Source: Trochalopteron elliotii (taxonomy: Eukaryota; Chordata; Aves; Passeriformes; Leiothrichidae). From it: DNA of 64,000 nt. The position numbers were made by a program, and so were the translations under genes. Positions within the stretch are counted from its first letter, which is position 1. Each line of letters opens with the position of its first letter. Positions 60,631 through 64,000 of this stretch are shown in pieces. The stretch spans positions 1,462,782-1,526,781 of the forward strand of contig JANPWX010000109.1 of the NCBI GenBank assembly GCA_024734555.1, given 5' to 3'. The notes under the pieces are model-generated. The model had not been told where the DNA came from. It ran no database searches and was given only the letters and a program-made list of their open reading frames with translations.

Positions 60631-60958
60631 TAGAATCATAGAATAATTTGCATTGGAGGAGAACTTTTGAAGTCACCTAGTCCAACCCTCCTGCCAAGGG
60701 CAGGGACACCTTTCATTATACCAACTTGCTCAAAACTCCATCCACCCTTATTTTGGATGGGGCATTCACAAATTCTCTGGGCAACTTGTTCCAGTGTTAT
60801 ATCACTCTCATTATAAAATAAGTTTCCTTCTATCTAAGCTAAACCTGCCCTCAGTCAGTTTAAAGTCACCATCCCTTGCCCTATTGCTACACGCCCTTGT
60901 AGGAAGACCCTCTGCAGCTCTTTTCTAGGCCCTCTTATGATATGGAGGAGTACAAACT
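60631..60958 (-). mobile_element. Truncated CR1 LINE, avian type, antisense
   Basis: The left end reads TAGAATCATAGAATAATTTG, the reverse complement of the CR1 3' terminus with its ATTCTATG-type units. It is followed by TAGTCCAACCCTCCTGCC, AGGGCAGGGACACC, a degraded TTGCTCAAAACTCCATCC block, and CTGGGCAACTTGTTCCAGTG. The distal part near 60877-60932 matches the CR1 sequence usually read on the sense strand as a pool of short blocks ending in GGGCC. The copy is 5'-truncated, as most bird CR1s are, and has no coding capacity. It looks younger than the copy at 25.5 kb because long blocks remain close to consensus. The right boundary is uncertain by about 30 bases. Confidence 0.9.
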
Positions 60959-62479
60959 TCATTTCTGTTACTTTCAGTGTGATGGCCTACTCACTGGACT
61001 ATGGTACATGACTGGGTGAGATTACAGACACACCTGTAAGCACAAACAACTTCAAAGCAGAATAGAAACATCCCAGGCACTCCAGCCAGTGCCAGAACTG
61101 CCTAGCTGGATGGCATGTGAATGCATTGAGGAGAGAAAAGAGGCTGCTTTTGATGGCTTTCCTGGTAAGGGAATGATCTGGAAGGCAGGTTTTTTTATAT
61201 TCCCTGAGCTAAAGTCTCACAAACTTTGGTGTTCTGGTCTTGCTGGAACAGGAGACAGAAGCACAATGTCAGCAGTGGAGCCTTGGCCTGGGATCCACTT
61301 CTGCTTGGGCCTCCCATGTCTTTCTTTGGTCTTCCTCTCTGGGAAAGAGATGCTTCCTGATGTCTCCATGCCACTGCGGTGTAACCTGCAGTTTGTGACC
61401 AGCTCAGCTCAGCAGATGCTGAAGGGATGAAAAATTCCCTGCACTGAGCCCTGGAGGGGTTGGCAATAATAGGTTGATGGCCTGATTCAGCGGCGACAGC
61501 ACTCCACCCTCCTTCTGTAAATGTCTCCTATCTCCTGATGCCAGTCATTACAGAAATAGAGACTTAGCTTTTCTCAGGAGGATCTAAATGTCCTGGTTGC
61601 TGCTTGGTAAGGGGCATATTTCTCCAATTAATTATTAAGTGGAGCTCTGGCTGGAGGAAGGGGCTGCAGAGATGTCAGAGTGAAAAGGGGAGAGTGTTTT
61701 AACCTTTCTGGAGCTCTCCTGCAATCAGCAGCAGGTTTGCCTTGTGGGTGCTGGCCAGTTCTTGTTCTACAGCACATCAGCAAGACTGGCCAGCAGAGAA
61801 TGGCCTCACGGGGACTCTGCCAACTTCCATGGCTCATGGGCCATCTTTTCTCCCTCCTTGGCAGCAGAAAAATGCTGCAAGGAAACTGCTACCTACAACT
61901 CCTGTCTTCATCCTGCCCTTGTTTTCCTGAGCTGGCTGGAAGGTCCTGGCTGTGTAGGCAGCAGGGGAAGTAGCCCTGAAAGAGCAGTTGTAGGGACAGG
62001 GAGAAGATTCATGACCTGAGAAGGAGCAATGGGAAGGGTAGCTCCTGCTGTTTCTCTTAAGCCATTTGGGAAAAGGGAACATAGAGGCACTGAGGGGGCT
62101 TGAACAAGGTGTGAAAGATGGGTATGAGCAGAGCCAGGAGGATTAAAACCTTTAATCATTTTCTGGGCACTTTGGACAGAATGACAGCTTCTTTGAGAGG
62201 GTGGAATCAACTGCAAGTGCCAACTCCCAGCCAAACCTCTACAGCTCTTAGGGCCAGTGCTTTGTTTTGTCATATGTGAGAATGAGCAATAACAGGCTGG
62301 CTTCACTTGGGGTCAGCGTCACGTCCTCCTCAGAAATCTCTCCTGAGGCCATCCTCCACTCAGCCAGCTTTGGGGCTTTTTCTAGCTCAGCCTCCTGGCT
62401 GGCTGTTGGAGCACCCCTGTGCTGCTTTCTGGCTCCAGCTGCTGTACCACATCTGCACAGACGGGGCTCACCACTGGCT
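60959..62479. other. Unique non-coding sequence
   Basis: The sequence beyond the CR1 is non-repetitive. Three plus frames overlap at 61680-62019 with minus frames across the same bases, and none is recognised. No RNA gene or simple repeat is seen. Confidence 0.65.
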
Positions 62480-62900
62480 CATCTGTATTTTCGTAATGCC
62501 AGTTTTTCTAATTATAGGCCTGTGGCTATCAGCCAATCGACTCCATCTTTGAGACTCGTTATTGGACTTTGGATGTCAGCTGAATTTTTCCTAACTGTCC
62601 ATAATAACAGTAATAGCTTGACTTCCACCATGAGACAATTAACCTTCTTAAAGTTTAGTGCCTCAGGCTGTACCTCAGAAAGATTCCCTCTACAAAGCAG
62701 ACAATTACCTTTACTTAATAACCTTTCTCTTTCTAATCTGATATTAGTGCCAAAGTAAATGTAAAGGGCAGTGCTCTATGTCCCCTCTTAAGTACTTTAA
62801 ATGCCTGTCCATGAAAGCTAATGAGCTGCCATTTTGCTTAATCTAGATTTGCTGTGGATCTAACAGTACTCTGCAGCATCTTCCATTTTTGAAAAACTTA
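62480..62900. promoter_or_regulatory. Candidate conserved non-coding element, homeodomain-rich
   Basis: The stretch is AT-rich, has many TAAT/ATTA cores (for example CTAATTATAG at 62509-62518, CAATTAACC near 62636, CTTAATAACC near 62715, GCTAATGAGC near 62818) and a CCAAT word at 62533-62537. It contains no simple repeat or mobile element and no convincing frame: the 163-codon frame at 62267-62758 has no recognisable domain. The texture is that of a vertebrate CNE. This is inferred from motif density only. Confidence 0.25.
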
Positions 62901-63719
62901 ATAAAAGGATATAGAATGGTTTTAGTTTGTATTGAAACTTCATATGAAAAAAGGAAAACTGATGAGGCAAGAAGAAAAATAATGATGTCCAAATAACAAA
63001 GCAAGACAAAACATATTCAACACTGGTCAACTGCTGTCTTAAGGCTGATTTCAGTGGGAAGAGCTGTCAGTATCTGTAAAGCAGGAACTTGTTGCTGGAG
63101 CTTTACAGGGTTAGTGGCAGCCCCTCCTATTGACTCAGTGCAGATGTGGGATGGAGAGACAAGGTTGGGGAGTTTTTCTGTGCATCTCTCTGTCCCACCA
63201 GCCAGGAGCACTGACCTCTCTGCTCATGGCTGCAGCAGACCTCCAGCAGAAGCACAACTGCTCCATAGATGTAATTTCTTCATGGTTTGCTGCTCACAGT
63301 AATTAATATGTATAATATTAGTAACTGTTGAGACACAAAATGCTCTCTCAGCAAAGATGTTATTGCTCTGCTGACCCTGTGTTTTGCTCTTTCAGTGTGG
63401 GTTCTCTACTTTGAAAATTGCTCAAAGATTTCTGAGATAAAGACAAAGCTGTAGGCATTTCTCTATTATGTGAGCAAACCCCATTTTTCCAAGAATGCTA
63501 GCTAAAAACAGCAACAAAAACCAGGTTTAAAATCCAGGGAAAACAGGGCTATAGCTGCTCTTAGCAAAGATGCCTAACTCCTCAGTAGATCTTAAGCCTA
63601 TGTCTTGGGATGCAGAGTATCTCCCCACAGAGCAGAACATCACCTTCATTTGCTTTATCATTGTGCCCCTGCTAAGTCCATTCCCTGCTGCTGAGCCAAC
63701 ATTTACTCTCTTCTCGTAA
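62901..63719. other. Unique non-coding sequence
   Basis: Short frames at 63017-63211 (minus) and 63054-63302 (plus) overlap and are unrecognised. The interval is otherwise featureless AT-moderate sequence leading into the X-box-bearing stretch. Confidence 0.6.
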
Positions 63720-63880
63720 GAGTGCTCTGGTTTCATCATCTCAATATAATGAGGTTTGTATTATTTTTTTATTATAATAAAAGCAGCCTCAGGTCTTAAT
63801 CAAGATATTGGGCTAATTGCTATGGAAACCTAATTAGGCAGGCCATGCCTCAAACTCTGTAAATATTTATACATGCACTT
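63720..63880. promoter_or_regulatory. Candidate conserved enhancer with RFX X-box
   Basis: An AT-rich stretch contains ATTGCTATGGAAAC at 63816-63829, one base away from the X-box form GTTGCYATGGMAAC bound as a dimer by RFX family factors. Homeodomain cores lie immediately on both sides (CTAATT at 63813-63818, overlapping the left half-site, and CTAATTAG at 63830-63837). Further TAAT-type and ATAATAAA words occur at 63740-63785. The arrangement resembles vertebrate developmental or ciliary enhancers, but conservation has not been tested. Confidence 0.4.
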
Positions 63881-64000
63881 AACTGTCTGTGTGCAAACCA
63901 ACCCACCCTGGCCATGGGAATGGGGCTTAGCACATGCTGGAGTGTTGATAGGGGTGGGAACCTGCTTTAAGACAAAGTTTAGCTGAGCTGCAACACGTAG

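Overview
The window reads as non-coding DNA from a bird nuclear genome, either deep intergenic sequence or part of a very large intron. Three stretches read as CR1 LINEs, the dominant retroposon of birds and other sauropsids. Two carry the avian-style CR1 3' end, with ATTCTATGATTCTA-like units, in antisense orientation. Recognisable repeats are sparse, CpG is depleted over most of the length, and base composition is moderate. I see no Alu, L1 or other mammalian repeat. The assignment to Aves is firm as inference; the order or species cannot be told from the sequence.

I could not support any complete protein-coding gene, tRNA, rRNA or CRISPR array. The open frames are short, overlap each other on both strands, and translate to low-complexity or unrecognised peptides. 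The longest, at 7519-8286, has a long antisense frame across its 5' half. A handful of short stretches have good splice-acceptor and donor signals around open or closed frames. The best is the 84-bp cassette at 38404-38487, but such pairings are expected by chance in 64 kb.

Layout. 1-15.9 kb is unique sequence with a small CpG-dense islet near 3.4 kb. 15.86-16.46 kb is a modestly CpG-enriched stretch with an antisense polyadenylation signal and some LTR-like features. 16.5-25.5 kb is unique sequence with a (CTCTC)n microsatellite at 17.45 kb and a candidate regulatory stretch near 22.85-23.2 kb. 25.53-26.73 kb is a long, old, antisense CR1 copy that retains reverse-transcriptase-derived sequence. 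31.19-31.43 kb holds a compact cluster of three perfect inverted repeats next to the 3' end of a second CR1. 51.2-51.8 kb holds an (AAAAC)n microsatellite and a striking 180-bp A+C tract that is almost free of G. 53.5 kb has a small minisatellite, 55.1-55.3 kb a second CpG islet, and 60.63-60.96 kb a younger CR1. The last 1.5 kb is AT-rich and includes a near-consensus RFX X-box flanked by homeodomain sites at 63816-63829.

The likely functional content is regulatory: AT-rich stretches dense in homeodomain, POU, AP-1 and RFX-type motifs that could be conserved non-coding elements. That is inference and needs cross-species alignment. No new gene system could be demonstrated. The most unusual structure is the triple hairpin at 31193-31263.
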